Shown here: piece after piece, positions 1 to 12,631 of the stretch
Numbering within the stretch: the first letter of the stretch is position 1
How the letters are laid out: the number at the start of each line of letters is the position of its first letter
Source of the DNA: Paramecium pentaurelia
Taxonomy: Eukaryota > Ciliophora > Oligohymenophorea > Peniculida > Parameciidae
Assembly (NCBI GenBank): GCA_905183005.1
Contig: CAJJDO010000030.1
Span: forward strand, 600,396 to 664,395
DNA: 64,000 bases
Direction of reading: 5' to 3'
Program-made: the position numbers and the translations under genes
Notes under the pieces: model-generated
What the model was told of the DNA's origin: nothing
Databases searched by the model: none
Seen by the model: only the letters and a program-made list of their open reading frames with translations

Positions 1-17
1 CTAATTAAAAGCAACCA

Positions 18-1985
18 ATGATGTCTCCTAAAAGCAATTCAAGTACTGATATAACACAATTTAATGTTGTATTGATTTTCATTTACAATAGTTACATAAA
101 TAAATTATAAACATTATAGAATGCAAAAATAAAGATGCTGATATTCAAAAAATAATGGAAACTATATAATTAATGTCTAAAGAATTGGAAAAAGCTTCTT
201 AAAGAGAATTAGAATTAGGATATAAAGAGCGTTAATTATAGAAGACATTATAGTTGTATAATTAATTAGAAACAAGTTATGAAGTTTTAAAAAAGAAGAA
301 TGAAGACTTAGAAATTTAAAATAAAAATCTTAAAAGTAAGATAGAAGAATTAATACATTAAAATTAATAAAATTATCATAAATATTAAATCTAAACAAAG
401 TTAAGCGGTGATTTAAATTAGAAAGTATCAAATTTAGAACAAAGATTAGATATTATATTAGAATGTGATTATCCTACTGAAAATGCAATTATTAGAAAAT
501 CTTTAATTGATTTAGTTAAAGAATGTGAAAAATAAAAAAGAGAATTACAACTTAAAAATTAAGAAATTATTAAATTGTAGGAATAAAATAAATTTTCTCA
601 ATCAAGAATCAATAAATTAAATTAGAAATTAGAAATTATGAAAAAAAAGATTTCAGTAAGAGATATGGAAAACATAGCTTCTGAAAGAACAGAAACTATT
701 TCATTTGATGATTTATAATAAGATCCAACTTAATTATTAATTAGATATTAACCTTGTGATAATTTAGATTATAGAATTAATGCATTAAAAATTGAATTTG
801 CAGATATTATTAAAGAATTAGAAGAATAAGGAACTTCTTTATTTACATAAAAAATGATGCAATCTTCTTAAAAATAACTAAGAGAATAAATTTAATTAAT
901 TACTTCTTAATATTTATCATTCAAAGATTTCTCTGGAAAATTGAATATGATGTTGAAATAATTGATCTAATTATTCCAAATTGATAATTTATAAACATAA
1001 TTGTAATTTATTGCTTAAAACTTTAAACATATTTTTATGTGTTAGAATACAAGATTTTGGATACTTGATGCCTAAATAGGAATCCTATATACAAATAATA
1101 ATTAAAGAGCTATTATTAATAAAGGATCTTTTAATGAATTAATAAGATTATTAAAGCCAATACATAAAAGAGAATATAATTTGTTATGTCATACAAATGA
1201 AAACATTACTCTATACACAAATTAATGTTTATTGTATCCAATATATAATCAAAATTAATAATTGATTGGAATATTAGAAATAAGTAATGCAGTTAGTGAC
1301 TTCTTCTCTTTTGATGAAGAATACTTTGGTGTAATATTAGCTAAGTTTTGTGAGTTAGTAATCTAAAATTATATACAAAATAGTTTATTTTAAATTACTT
1401 AAAAGTTTGATTCAATGATTTAATCAGCATTTAATGAACTTTTAAAATGTAAATCAAAATTTGAATTATTTAAAACAATAAGACATTAAATGGAAATCAT
1501 ATTAACTGTTTAACTCATTGCTTTCTATTTTATTGAAAATAATTAATTTCTAACCTATAAAACAATAGATTATAGTTGGGATGGCACAAATCATAATAAA
1601 ATATCCTCAAAAGGATCTGTTCTTAATTAACCAATCCTTTTAAATTAAAAAGGAATTGCTAAATTAGTATGTGATAGAAAAAAAGTATTAATATTAATAT
1701 TATTAGGAATTGATAGTAATGAATACAAGAAAATGCACAGAATTTGATGACACAATTGATATTGATTCTATATTACCTGTATTAATTCACCCTATCATTT
1801 GTGAAGATTAAGTTATTGCAGTATTTGAAGTTCCTATTAAATCAAGAAATCTCTTTAGATAAGAAAGAGATAAAATTATGATAGGAAATACAGAAACATT
1901 AGGACCTGATGTAAGTTTTGAGGTCTTAATAAGAAGAATAGATTCCATATTTATGAGTGCTATTACAATTATGAAATAAAAATGA
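18..1985 (+). CDS. Coiled-coil protein with GAF-like C-terminal half
   Basis: Two introns (66-91, 26 nt; 1716-1740, 25 nt) leave 1917 coding nt, or 638 residues, ending at TGA 1983-1985. The ATG at 18 is followed directly by a second ATG. Residues about 25-220 are Lys/Glu/Gln-rich and heptad-like, so probably coiled coil. The second half is globular: one stretch reads like a GAF fold (FWILDAQIGILYTNN, then LLYPIYNQNQQLIGILEISN) and a second appears near the C-terminus (RKKVLILILLGID, then HPIICEDQVIAVFEVP). GAF domains bind small ligands or dimerise, but no ligand can be inferred. The coding structure is secure; the GAF assignment is pattern reading. Only 41 bp separate it from the next gene, the tight spacing typical of Paramecium. 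Confidence 0.8.
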
Positions 1986-2026
1986 GTATAATATTTTTTA
2001 ATAAATTAATATTACAAATTTAAAGA

Positions 2027-2890
2027 ATGATTATTGAACTTACAAAAGAATAGTTAGCCTATATTAAAACAAGATTACCATTTGATTATTATTTAATGAG
2101 AGTAATAATCAATTTAATAATAAGAAAGGTGAATAAAGATAAGATAGTGATGGTCTCAATCCAATATAAGAGGAGGAGAGAAATAAATGTATAAAAATCC
2201 TTGATGATTTAAAAAGAACTGATTAATATAAATAGTTGACTAATAAAGAAATGATAAATACATTCAATAAATAATTTACTAGATAATTTATGAAAAATGA
2301 TGAATAATATAAAAAAATGAAAAATGAACAATTAATCAAAATGTATATTTTAATTATCATAAAATAGGACAAATATAATAGCTAGATTTTATAAAGATTT
2401 GAATTCATTATTTATAAGAAGTAAAATATTATCAACTCATTCTGAATCAATGAAATTAGTTGATGAATTAGAATAAAAATTTAAAATTTTATTTGAACCA
2501 CTTTAAAAAAAATGTTAGGAGTAAATGCAAAAACATTTATAACAATTACTTAATGGAGAAATTAAAAACAAAATAATTATTAAACATAAACAACCTCAAA
2601 GCGATTAAGAAAAGAAAGATTTATATGAAAAATTAAACAAGTTATCTTCAAGTTCATTAAGATAAATTCTAAAATATTTAAATGTTAAAAATTAAGGAGA
2701 ATTTCAATTTGATATAGAAAAATTAGACACTATTTAATTTAGAAAATTATATTAATTTGTAAAAAGAAGAACAGAAAGAAAAGCTTTAACTAAACAGTTA
2801 TAAAAATATTGCAAAGATCAAAATCTTGATTAAGATGAATATTCTTATCAATCCTTTTTATCAGATTCAAATGAGTTATTATTAAATTGA
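2027..2890 (+). CDS. NET-domain protein (BET C-terminal type, no bromodomain)
   Basis: Introns at 2102-2124 (23 nt) and 2343-2367 (25 nt) leave 816 nt, or 271 residues, ending at TGA 2888-2890. Near residues 180-235 the protein reads EKLNKLSSSSLRQILKYL, then FDIEKLDTIQFRKLYQFVK. This matches the extra-terminal (NET) domain of BET proteins: three helices with an acidic (F/I)D(I)xxLD motif, a known docking surface for chromatin regulators. The first 180 residues are helical and charged (FNKQFTRQFMKNDEQYKKM) and I see no bromodomain. It may be a stand-alone NET adaptor or a diverged BET-like chromatin protein. The gene model is firm; the domain call is fairly confident, the function inferred. 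Confidence 0.75.
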
Positions 2891-2906
2891 ATTTAATTAT
2901 TTAATT

Positions 2907-4214
2907 ATGGATTCCAAAAAAATCCAGTTTCTAGCAGGGTTAGTAGGAGGTGTATGTCTATCTTTACTAGGATAAAAATTAATATAACATAGAAAATAAA
3001 AAAATAAAGAGTTTCTAAAGTAAAACTATTAAGAAGAAGAAGAATAAGAGCTTCTTAAAGAATAATTAGTAAGAAACATATAATTTTTTGGTGAATCACA
3101 AACAAAAATTGAAAAATCTCACATTATGGTTTTTGGTGTTGGTGGAGTAGGTAGTCATGTTGTTTCTGCTATATCTCGTTCAGGAGTGAAAAGAATTACA
3201 ATTATTGATTTTGATAGAGTTACTCTTTCCTCTTTAAATAGACATGCTATAGCTACTAGGAAAGATGTAGGTAAATCTAAAGTTGAAATATTCACTGATT
3301 TTATTGCACAATTAAATCCAACCATTAAATTAAAAACAATTGAATCCTACATCACACCTGAAAATATTGGAAGTTTTTTTGAAGAAGATAAACCTGATTA
3401 TGTCATAGATTGTATAGATAATATTGATGCAAAAATTGCTTTAATTACTTATTGTGTTAAAAATCAAATAAAAATTATTGTTTGTTGTGGGGCTGGAATG
3501 AAATGTGATCCAACAAGAATACAAATAAGAGATATTAGTGAATCATAAAATGATGATTTAGCAAGAGCAATAAGAATGAGACTCAAAAAATTAGATATTA
3601 GAACAGGATTTAATGTTGTCTATTCAACTGAAGTTACAGATAGATAATTATTACCATTATAAGAGTATTATTCTTATTAATTGTTATTAGACATTAAAAA
3701 GGTGATCCCGACAAATTTAGAGTCATGCCAAATTATCGGTTAAGAATTGTACCAGTATTTGGATGTATGCCAGCCTTATTTGCCTAAGCATTAGCTGCAT
3801 ATGTCTTATGTGATATAGCCGGTTGTGCACCTGCTACTCTATGCTAAAATGATATTAAAATGCCTTACTTTATATAATAAATTTAATTGCTAGCTTAGTA
3901 AGCTAAAAAAAACAATGTAGATCTAAATATAGATATTGAAGATTTAGTTGTGATTTATAAAGCATATAATGGCTAATGCTTAGTTAAAGGTATAATTATT
4001 TTTTTTAATTGTAGATAAAAAAGCTAGACCTATTGAATTTATTTAATTTGATAAATCGAAAGATATAACCCCAAAAAATATAATTTTGTTATCATCCGAA
4101 GAAGCTAAGAAGCACAAAGAAGGAAAAATTATCTATACTTAAACACTTTTAGATAGAAAATTACAATATGACCAATTGATTTAAGAAAATTTAGGGAAAA
4201 GAATTATTATTTGA
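2907..4214 (+). CDS. TcdA/CsdL-type E1-like ct6A dehydratase, membrane-anchored
   Basis: Introns at 3665-3690 (26 nt) and 3990-4014 (25 nt) leave 1257 nt, or 418 residues. The N-terminus (FLAGLVGGVCLSLLG, residues 8-22) is a hydrophobic anchor followed by a basic/acidic linker. The ThiF/MoeB/E1 Rossmann fold starts at VFGVGGVGSHV (GxGGxG at 77-82), continues with IIDFDRV and SSLNRHA, and has the family hallmark GAGMKCDPTRIQIRDI from residue 195. A further conserved block after intron 1 reads FRVMPNYRLRIVPVFGCMPA. TcdA and yeast Tcd1/Tcd2 dehydrate N6-threonylcarbamoyladenosine at tRNA position 37 to its cyclic form using ATP. The yeast enzymes carry an N-terminal membrane segment and sit on mitochondria, so the same location is inferred here. 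Length suits the eukaryotic forms. Confidence 0.9.
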
Positions 4215-6170
4215 TTTTTGTTTATTTTTATAATAGTATTTGGATTCTGAGAAATTTATTAACCATTATTATTTAATATAAATACTATGATCTAATCTAC
4301 AAAAACAGTTCATCAATAGTATGAAACTTGATTAGATATTTTATTGTTTTCCAATTTTAGCTTAACAACTCAAAATATTTTTTATTTATTAATTATAACT
4401 TAAGGTAAGCTTAATTTTAAAATTGCATTATAATAATCTACTAAAATGTGAAGACTACTCAATTCATAAAGGTATCAACAGCAGTGATCTTATGAAATGA
4501 TGGATAAAACATTTTAGAAAGTTGATAGAATTTCATATCATTATTTTTTTAAATATGTATTTCGTTTGTTTAATTTAAAATGGGGTCAAGTTCCGGAATA
4601 GGGTTCTTCCCCACAACCAATTATATTGGTTTAAACTTGGAAAGTTTTGAATTAAATGGTTTTTATTACTTTCGTAATAAAATATTTTTTTTGTTTTTAA
4701 TTTATTAAATATTGATGTAAAATAATTAATATTATGGGTTTTTCATTATAAATAAATTAATGTGTAGTTAAAAAAAGTGATTATATTAACAATTTTAAGA
4801 AATTTATTTTGAAAAGACAAAATTAATTTCATCAATATTTCTTTTTTGATAGTTTTTGAACATTAACTTAAATACTACTGTCCATTTTTTATTCTGCAAA
4901 ACTTAGCTAAGCTTTTTTTTCACTAAACATTTACTAAAAGATGTTACTTTTTATATTTCTAATCTTTTCTTTGATGATAATATTTTAAAATCTCTGTGCA
5001 TGTCTAAGATTATAAATTTTTTTACATACTCTTCCATTATTTCAGTATAACGCAATATATATTCCTAATAAATTTTATGACAGGTTAAATTCCATGTTTA
5101 TCAAACTTAAAGTTAAAGTGTCATATATTTAGAATTTCTTTATCGGGTTTTCTTTCAGACAATATTTTTGATATAATATTTTAATGAAAGTTTTTTCAAA
5201 ATTATCAGGATCAAATGTGATTCTTAATCGTATATCAAACCTGTTAAATTATGAGAACTGAAATAATTAAAATTTTTCATCTCTTTGATTAAATATTTTG
5301 GTTGGGTTAGAAAATAATTTTTTAAATTTTGAAAATTAAATATATATTAAATCATTTATCACTAACTTATATTTTTTCCTATAATTCAAGTTGGCTTTTA
5401 TTGTCTATTTTTATTTCTAGGTACCGATATTGATAAATAATAGGAAGATATACTTATTTCTTTCTTGCTCTCTTTTTCTTTTTGCTTAAACAATTTAGTG
5501 CAACAATTATTTAATATATTTTAAATAATTTATAAATTATAAACAAAGTAAATATATTTCAATAGTTTTATAATTTAATTATTATTTTTATTCAAATGAT
5601 TTAGATATTAAATTTCTACATCTCATCTTAAATATTATTTTCTATTTTCTCTATTTTTACCAACAAGATCACACAAAGCAAAATAAGAGATACTTAATGT
5701 TGTAAATATCAAATCTCATATTATGTATCTTTCATTTCTTCCAACCATGATCATACATTTAAATGGTCATAACGTGCTATTTCTGAAATTTTCTAATTTC
5801 TTTATATAATTTTCCTTTACTTCTAACAATTAGATTAAAGTTTTTTGACTAACCATGCTACACCATCGGCATATCCCTTAATTTACTCTTATTCTTTTAG
5901 TATAATAATCCTCTTGTTCTTTTCTCGAAAATTTCCCTTACCATTTTTCCAATTTTCCTGAATTTATATAACTCCATTCTGTTGTTTTATGACAAAAAAA
6001 CTAATCAAAATGGAAATTTACAAATTAAAAGAAATAATAATTAAGAATATTTATTATGGTTTTTAACAATTTTAAATCCCAATAGAATTATTTACTCATA
6101 ATATTTTTATTCACTTACTTTTAATAAATTTGAATGATATTTGTTTGATAAAAAATACATAAAATAAAAA
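4215..6170. other. AT-rich intergenic stretch, possible gene relic
   Basis: No intact gene is visible on either strand. Around 5650-6000 the - strand has two overlapping TGA-free frames with protein-like composition (for example EWSYINSGKLEKWQGKF), faintly like the W-rich repeats of the MORN-like genes elsewhere in the window. These could be remains of a lost gene, but the evidence is weak. A short, less AT-rich patch at about 4585-4620 has no recognisable content. Confidence 0.4.
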
Positions 6171-8947
6171 TCATTTCGTTTCTATTTCATAAATCGAATA
6201 TGTTTTTAAGCTAGATTCCCAAAAAGCTAAATATTTAGAATCTTTTGTCATTGAACCCTAAATTGAATTACTTGGTTACTTCAATTTATTAACTATTTTA
6301 TACTTACCGTCCCTTTATTCCCTTAAAAGATATATATACAATTTATGTCGAATAAGAATTAAGTTTTACTCTATATTGTATAATATGGGAAACAGATTCA
6401 AATCAAATACTTCTTCTTCATCATTTTCTAATTCTATTGTTTTAGTTGTATTTTCTATAAAGGTTCCCTCTTATAGTTCAAAGATTCTTACACAATTTTT
6501 CTTTGATATATCACCACTCACCCAAATAAATAAATTGTCCTTTAAGAAACATACTTTTGTTCCATATTCATCCTAAGATTGTGTAACAACATTTAAATAT
6601 TCCCATTAATTAGACTTGTTCTTTAACCATATTAAAATTTATTTATCATCCCCACAAGCAACTAAACTAGTTTCAGAAAAATTCAATGTTATACTATTTA
6701 AACAACATTTACTTTCATTTAATGATTACTATAATTTGAGTTCATTATTATTAATATCGAAATTCCAAATTTTAATTGATTTATCTTAACTACTTGAAAT
6801 TAATTACCTCTCATCTTTACTTAATAAAATACATTCAATTTAATCAGTATGATCTTAATATGGTTAAGATGATTTCCATTATTTAAAATTAAGTTGTTTC
6901 CAACATCTAATAGAAAAATCTCCAGAACCAGAAATGAAACTATTATTCGAATTAGCGAATGTAAGACATCTAATTGTATCAGTATGTCCTTTCAATTTCA
7001 AAACTTCTTTAATTTTATCATTTTAAAAGTCCCAAACTTTAATATCTTTTCCACTTCCAGAAATCATAAGATTTCCAATATTATTGAATGAAATTGCAAA
7101 GCAATCATCATATTAATAGGATTTATTATTAATTAATTTAAGATTAACTGGATCATCGATTAATTATTTAATCTCTTAAGTTTCTTCTTTAACTTAGTTA
7201 TGAATAAGAATCTACAATTATTTTTTTAGTTCTGTTATGAGCAATTTGTAATTTGAATTAAAGTTTAAAATTTTTTGAGTAGTTTTAGTAATCCAAGATT
7301 GATTAATTTATTTAATTTCCTTTAAAATTTCTTAATTTTATTCATTTTTATGTTAATTTTATATAAGTAGTTCTATTTCATCAAAGAAACTATAAGTTAC
7401 AGTTTATTCTCCAATCTGATTAAGAACTTTGATCCATTCTTCAGAATTTCCTATTAATGAGTCAATAATTGAAATAAAATTAGATTTTATTTCAATAAAG
7501 CTTCTTTATATCATTTAAATTTATTCAATGTTATTTTCTATTAAATTTTGCTTATATTCTATTTATTTAATCTATTTATCATCAATTAATTATAAAACCT
7601 TTGTTAAACCTACCATTTTGACATTGGATTCAAAATCTTCTAAACAATCAGAACATAATAGCCTCTCATTATTGGTCAATTTTTAATCAAAAACAACCAT
7701 TTGTATTGGTGATTTGTGTTTCTTTGAACATTACAGGTCAACATCTTANTAACAACATTTAAATATTCCCATTAATTAGACTTGTTCTTTAACCATATTA
7801 AAATTTATTTATCATCCCCACAAGCAACTAAACTAGTTTCAGAAAAATTCAATGTTATACTATTTAAACAACATTTACTTTCATTTAATGATTACTATAA
7901 TTTGAGTTCATTATTATTAATATCGAAATTCCAAATTTTAATTGATTTATCTTAACTACTTGAAATTAATTACCTCTCATCTTTACTTAATAAAATACAT
8001 TCAATTTAATCAGTATGATCTTAATATGGTTAAGATGATTTCCATTATTTAAAATTAAGTTGTTTCCAACATCTAATAGAAAAATCTCCAGAACCAGAAA
8101 TGAAACTATTATTCGAATTAGCGAATGTAAGACATCTAATTGTATCAGTATGTCCTTTCAATTTCAAAACTTCTTTAATTTTATCATTTTAAAAGTCCCA
8201 AACTTTAATATCTTTTCCACTTCCAGAAATCATAAGATTTCCAATATTATTGAATGAAATTGCAAAGCAATCATCATATTAATAGGATTTATTATTAATT
8301 AATTTAAGATTAACTGGATCATCGATTAATTATTTAATCTCTTAAGTTTCTTCTTTAACTTAGTTATGAATAAGAATCTACAATTATTTTTTTAGTTCTG
8401 TTATGAGCAATTTGTAATTTGAATTAAAGTTTAAAATTTTTTGAGTAGTTTTAGTAATCCAAGATTGATTAATTTATTTAATTTCCTTTAAAATTTCTTA
8501 ATTTTATTCATTTTTATGTTAATTTTATATAAGTAGTTCTATTTCATCAAAGAAACTATAAGTTACAGTTTATTCTCCAATCTGATTAAGAACTTTGATC
8601 CATTCTTCAGAATTTCCTATTAATGAGTCAATAATTGAAATAAAATTAGATTTTATTTCAATAAAGCTTCTTTATATCATTTAAATTTATTCAATGTTAT
8701 TTTCTATTAAATTTTGCTTATATTCTATTTATTTAATCTATTTATCATCAATTAATTATAAAACCTTTGTTAAACCTACCATTTTGACATTGGATTCAAA
8801 ATCTTCTAAACAATCAGAACATAATAGCCTCTCATTATTGGTCAATTTTTAATCAAAAACAACCATTTGTATTGGTGATTTGTGTTTCTTTGAACATTAC
8901 AGGTCAACATCTTATTCTATCATTATTGATTTCATCAATTTACTCAT
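6171..8947 (-). CDS. Zinc-finger-like/coiled-coil/WD40 repeat protein, disrupted by assembly duplication
   Basis: As assembled, the gene contains the same 1165 bp twice (6584-7748 and 7750-8914) around a lone N at 7749. With one copy removed (8947-7750 joined to 6583-6171) the coding length is 1611 nt, giving an uninterrupted 536-residue protein with no introns. Order: a short Cys/His segment (QCSKKHKS, then LLCSDCLEDF) like the start of a zinc-binding B-box or RING-like module; a long helical, coiled-coil-like middle; then WD40 blades (SGSGKDIKVWDF, SGSGDFSIRCWK, SSSQDKSIKIWNF, ACGDDKQILIWF). The tail (MTKDSKYLAFWE) aligns with those of the copies at 27181 and 35785. WD40 propellers are protein-interaction platforms; the partner is unknown. 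The family call is sure; the locus structure needs reassembly. Confidence 0.85.
6584..7748. repeat. Perfect direct duplication, copy 1 (assembly artefact)
   Basis: This segment reads the same as 7750-8914 at an offset of 1166 wherever I compared them, and is separated from it by a single N at 7749. The repeat edges fall inside one reading frame, which is restored only if one copy is deleted. The most likely cause is two contigs with an overlapping end that were joined without merging. Confidence 0.9.
7750..8914. repeat. Perfect direct duplication, copy 2 (assembly artefact)
   Basis: Second copy of 6584-7748. It is continuous with the gene's 5' end (start codon at 8947), whereas copy 1 is continuous with the 3' end. 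Confidence 0.9.
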
Positions 8948-9848
8948 ATTAAAATTTTAATAATTTCTAATTAAAATTGACAAATATATACAAAAAGTAT
9001 TAAATGTATTAATCAGATTATTAATTTTCTAAATGGAATTCTATCAACAAAAAAATTGAATATTTTTGTACTCTAATTTTATTGTATTTATTTTTGTAAT
9101 ATATAATAATATCATAAATAAATAATTGACATTAAGAATTAAAATTTATTTCAATAATCAATACCAAAGTTTGGATATTAATCACCTTTAAAAATAAAAA
9201 GTCTCATATTACATATTAATAATTTAATGAACATTTGTTAAACTAATATTCCATTATTGATAATTTAAAACAACAGTCATCATATAATTATTTTAAAATA
9301 ACCATAATCATCTCTAATATATTTTGTTTTCCATCATATAAGAATATCATTCAATTCTTTTGGTTCTAAATAAATCATTTCTTAATTGATTATTTTTTTA
9401 TTTAATCAATTCATTAAATCACAAATAAATATTATATAATGTTTAAAAAAACTAAGAGAGGACTAAAAATTTCATAAATAGCATTTCGAAATGTTTAAAT
9501 TATTCGAAATATCAAATTATGATATGAATTGATTTGTTAAAAATATATACTTAACATTTTTTAATGATTCTGCAATTTTTAATGGTTTTGAATAGATATA
9601 TAATTAAATTCAACATAAATATGAAAAATTTTTATATAAGACTTAAATTGATAGGAAATAAAGAGAGTGGGTTTAATTTGATTTGAAGGCATAAGAATTT
9701 CTTTTATTATCATTAACTTCGTTATTTATTTTATTAATAAAATTTAATAATTAAAATCAATTAAATAAGAAATCATTATCATATTTAATTATGCTTATTG
9801 CTAAATTTTTGAATACTTTAGAAACTTGATGTATTAAATTAAACTGAA
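8948..9848. other. AT-rich intergenic region
   Basis: No coding sequence, RNA gene or repeat recognised. It lies between a leftward WD40 gene and a rightward gene, so promoters of both should be here, but I see no distinct motif. Confidence 0.5.
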
Positions 9849-11000
9849 ATGAGCCAAATCAAATAAAACTTAAGAAAAAGGTAAACTAATCAAAAATTTG
9901 GATTAGACCTTGATAATTAAATATTTAGAAGTCAAAATAACGTATCCTAGAGAACTAGAAGATAGGTAGTCATTTTAAAATAAGAAATTAAAAAAAAGAA
10001 TAATCTCTTAGAAAAAGTAACAGAGATTCAGAAGAATGATAAAGAGGTCAAATAAGTGGTTAAAGGAAAAACTAAAAAAGCATTAAAATCCTGTTTATAA
10101 CATGAATTTACAAAAGATGAACTTTTTCTTAATCATATTAGTATTGATAATTAAAAGATGGACAATTTTGAGAATAAGAAAATATTTTAAAATATATAAA
10201 GTTAAACTGGATCATAAAAAAATGAAGAGTCAAAAGAACAATATTAGAATGCAGAACAATAGAATTTTATACTTAATTTGATTGCATTATAAGCTAGATC
10301 AGAATTAAGATTTGAATTAGATTGGAAGAATCATGATATATGGAATTAAGAGATATCATAAAAGAACAATACTCTCTTTAAAATTTAATCTGATGAATCT
10401 TGTGATTTGGATTCAGTTATTTGTTATAGTTTCTTCTCTAATGATTATGAAAAACTTGAAAATTGTTAAATAAAAAAAAAGAATTCTAAAGATATCTAAA
10501 GAATAAATTCAAAAATAGAAAAATTAGAGGAATAATATTCATAAGATTTGAATCAAGTTAAAATTGAAGAGAATAATCACATTAATAAAGATTATAATAA
10601 AAAGAGTTAATCAAATTAATTAAAAGTAAGTACTATAAGAATTTAATAGACACTAAAAGCCGAGGATTAATAAAGTAGTATTAAATAAAATGATGAGTCT
10701 GATGAAATTAATAAATTTTATTATTTTCTTAATTAAGCTACATATGAAAATCCAAGTAGAACATCATGTAAAGAAATTCATAAATTAATAAGATAACGAC
10801 ATGATAAAGTATTTTAATAGATATTATTATTTAAGTATTGTGTGGATGTGTTTATGATTGATGTTATATGGTCTGAATTACAATAATCAAAAGAATTAAA
10901 AGTTATAAGTTTTCAATAGTTTCTTAAATGCATTTAGGACATGCATGAATAAGATTTGTTATGGCTTGATCAATAAGGCAGAAAAGTGTATTTGATTTGA
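9849..11000 (+). CDS. Hypothetical 383-residue protein
   Basis: A single intronless frame of 384 codons from ATG 9849 to TGA 10998-11000 with normal Paramecium composition (many TAA/TAG Gln codons). I do not recognise the family. The first 60 residues are very basic (NLRKRQTNQKF, RQVVILKQEIKKKNN). The middle is Gln/Asn/Lys-rich and probably disordered. The last 80 residues look folded: SCKEIHKLIRQRHDKVFQQ, LLFKYCVDVFMIDVIWSEL, then ISFQQFLKCIQDMHEQDLL and WLDQQGRKVYLI. The final helix-helix-strand pattern is winged-helix-like, as in several DNA-binding or replication proteins, but this is only a shape resemblance. Coding status is likely, function unknown. Confidence 0.65.
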
Positions 11001-11971
11001 ATTAATAGAATATTTAATTTAACAATATATACATTATTATGAATAAAATAAATAAGATATTGCTACTTAAAAATATAATTATTATTTAATTACTATTTCC
11101 AATTTTACATTTCTTTTAAGTCTTTATCTTATGATAACTACAAAAATTACTCTATTTTTTAGTTAAGATCTTGATCTTATTTAACCCTTAATTAAATCAA
11201 AATTTAGAAATTCAAGTTAGAAATATTATAAATATAGATATATATTTTAATGTCTAATTTTTATGAACTTCTAATTATTTGTAATAAATTAATTTTTAGA
11301 AATATTGAAAATTATTAGTATAATTAATAGAGAATAAAATGAGCTTATAATTTCCAATAAATTATAATTTCTTCGAAATTACTGGTATTTTAAAAAATAA
11401 AAATATCATTATCTGATATAATAACTGAATCTATTAATTTTAAATTAATATATTCAGTTATGCCAATAATTATTATTACATACTCATATTAAATCCGTCA
11501 GTTACTTATAAAAATTACTCATTTTTTTTAAGAATGCATAATAAATTTTGATATCCCATTAAAAACAAACAATATCCCATTTATGGTACTTAATTAATTT
11601 CAACTGATAATTGAAATATCTTACTATATAGCATATATTACCAATAATCAATATATTTTGATATCAGTAAATTCTAAAATCAATTATGAACAAACTAATA
11701 TATATTATAAATGATTGAAAATAAGTATCTTCAACATCAAATTATCGTTTTGCTATTTATGCTGTTAGATAACTACAGAGAAGTTCTCCAATTAATCTTT
11801 ATCCCTTGAAATTCAATTTAGATAACTTGTTATTGTTTTAATTTTTTAAAAATTAAATTTTAGAATTTTTATTAAAATAGCATATTTTTTGTATTTATAT
11901 TTGTATTGATCAGAAATAGGTTATTTTATACAAACATGATTATTTAAAATTGATAATAAAATAAATAAAAA
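11001..11971. other. AT-rich intergenic region
   Basis: Nothing gene-like seen on either strand; low-complexity A/T runs only. Confidence 0.5.
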
Positions 11972-12259
11972 ATGGATGCAAAACAGTGCCGAACAATTCA
12001 ATTTCAAAGATAAAATAGATTCCATAATCAAATAGTAGAGAAGAGCTTAAAGGAATTTCTAATTTTCAATGGGAACATTACCTTCAGAGAAGCGATTTAA
12101 AGGACAAAAGAAAATTATAGAGATGCTAGATCTGGGGGAGAAATTGGAAGAGCTTTTATAGGAAATTCAAATAAATATCATCCAGGATTAGCATCGAATA
12201 AGATTTAAAATAGGGTATAAAAAAGAAATCAATAAAAAAAAAATGAATTATTTAAATGA
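11972..12259 (+). CDS. Small basic protein, 95 residues, unknown
   Basis: ATG 11972 to TGA 12257-12259 is one frame of 96 codons without introns. The protein is basic, with an amphipathic first half (IVEKSLKEFLIFNGNITFRE), a Gly-containing middle (DARSGGEIGRAFIGNSNKY) and a Lys/Gln-rich tail. Codon use and the Gly/Ala/Arg content of the middle look coding and differ from the flanking A/T sequence. It has no hydrophobic segment or signal peptide. I do not recognise a family. A conserved sequence in another Paramecium species would confirm it. Confidence 0.5.
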
Positions 12260-12631
12260 TTAATTATGTGTACTTGAATTATATATTAATATTTTAATAT
12301 ATTTTTTATAGCTATTATTAATATATATATAAATTATTTATATTAATATAATAATAAAATTATTCAGAAGTTTAGAAAATTAAATATCAATTTTATTTGA
12401 GAAATATTTCATATTCTATTTAAACATGAAAAGATTGTATAATAAATATTATCTATGAAGAATGAATAAAAAATAAAAAAAATAAAATAAATTTTAATTG
12501 TAATATTTAGTAAAATTTTATTATTATTATATGAAATAATATCATTTACTTAATTTCTGATATTTTTATGATAATTTTTGTAGTATATTTAATTTTTAGA
12601 TATGAGATAAATTTAAATTAATTTTTAATTT
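12260..12631. other. AT-rich spacer
   Basis: About 370 bp of A/T-rich sequence with no feature recognised; it should hold the promoter of the following repeat-protein gene. Confidence 0.5.
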
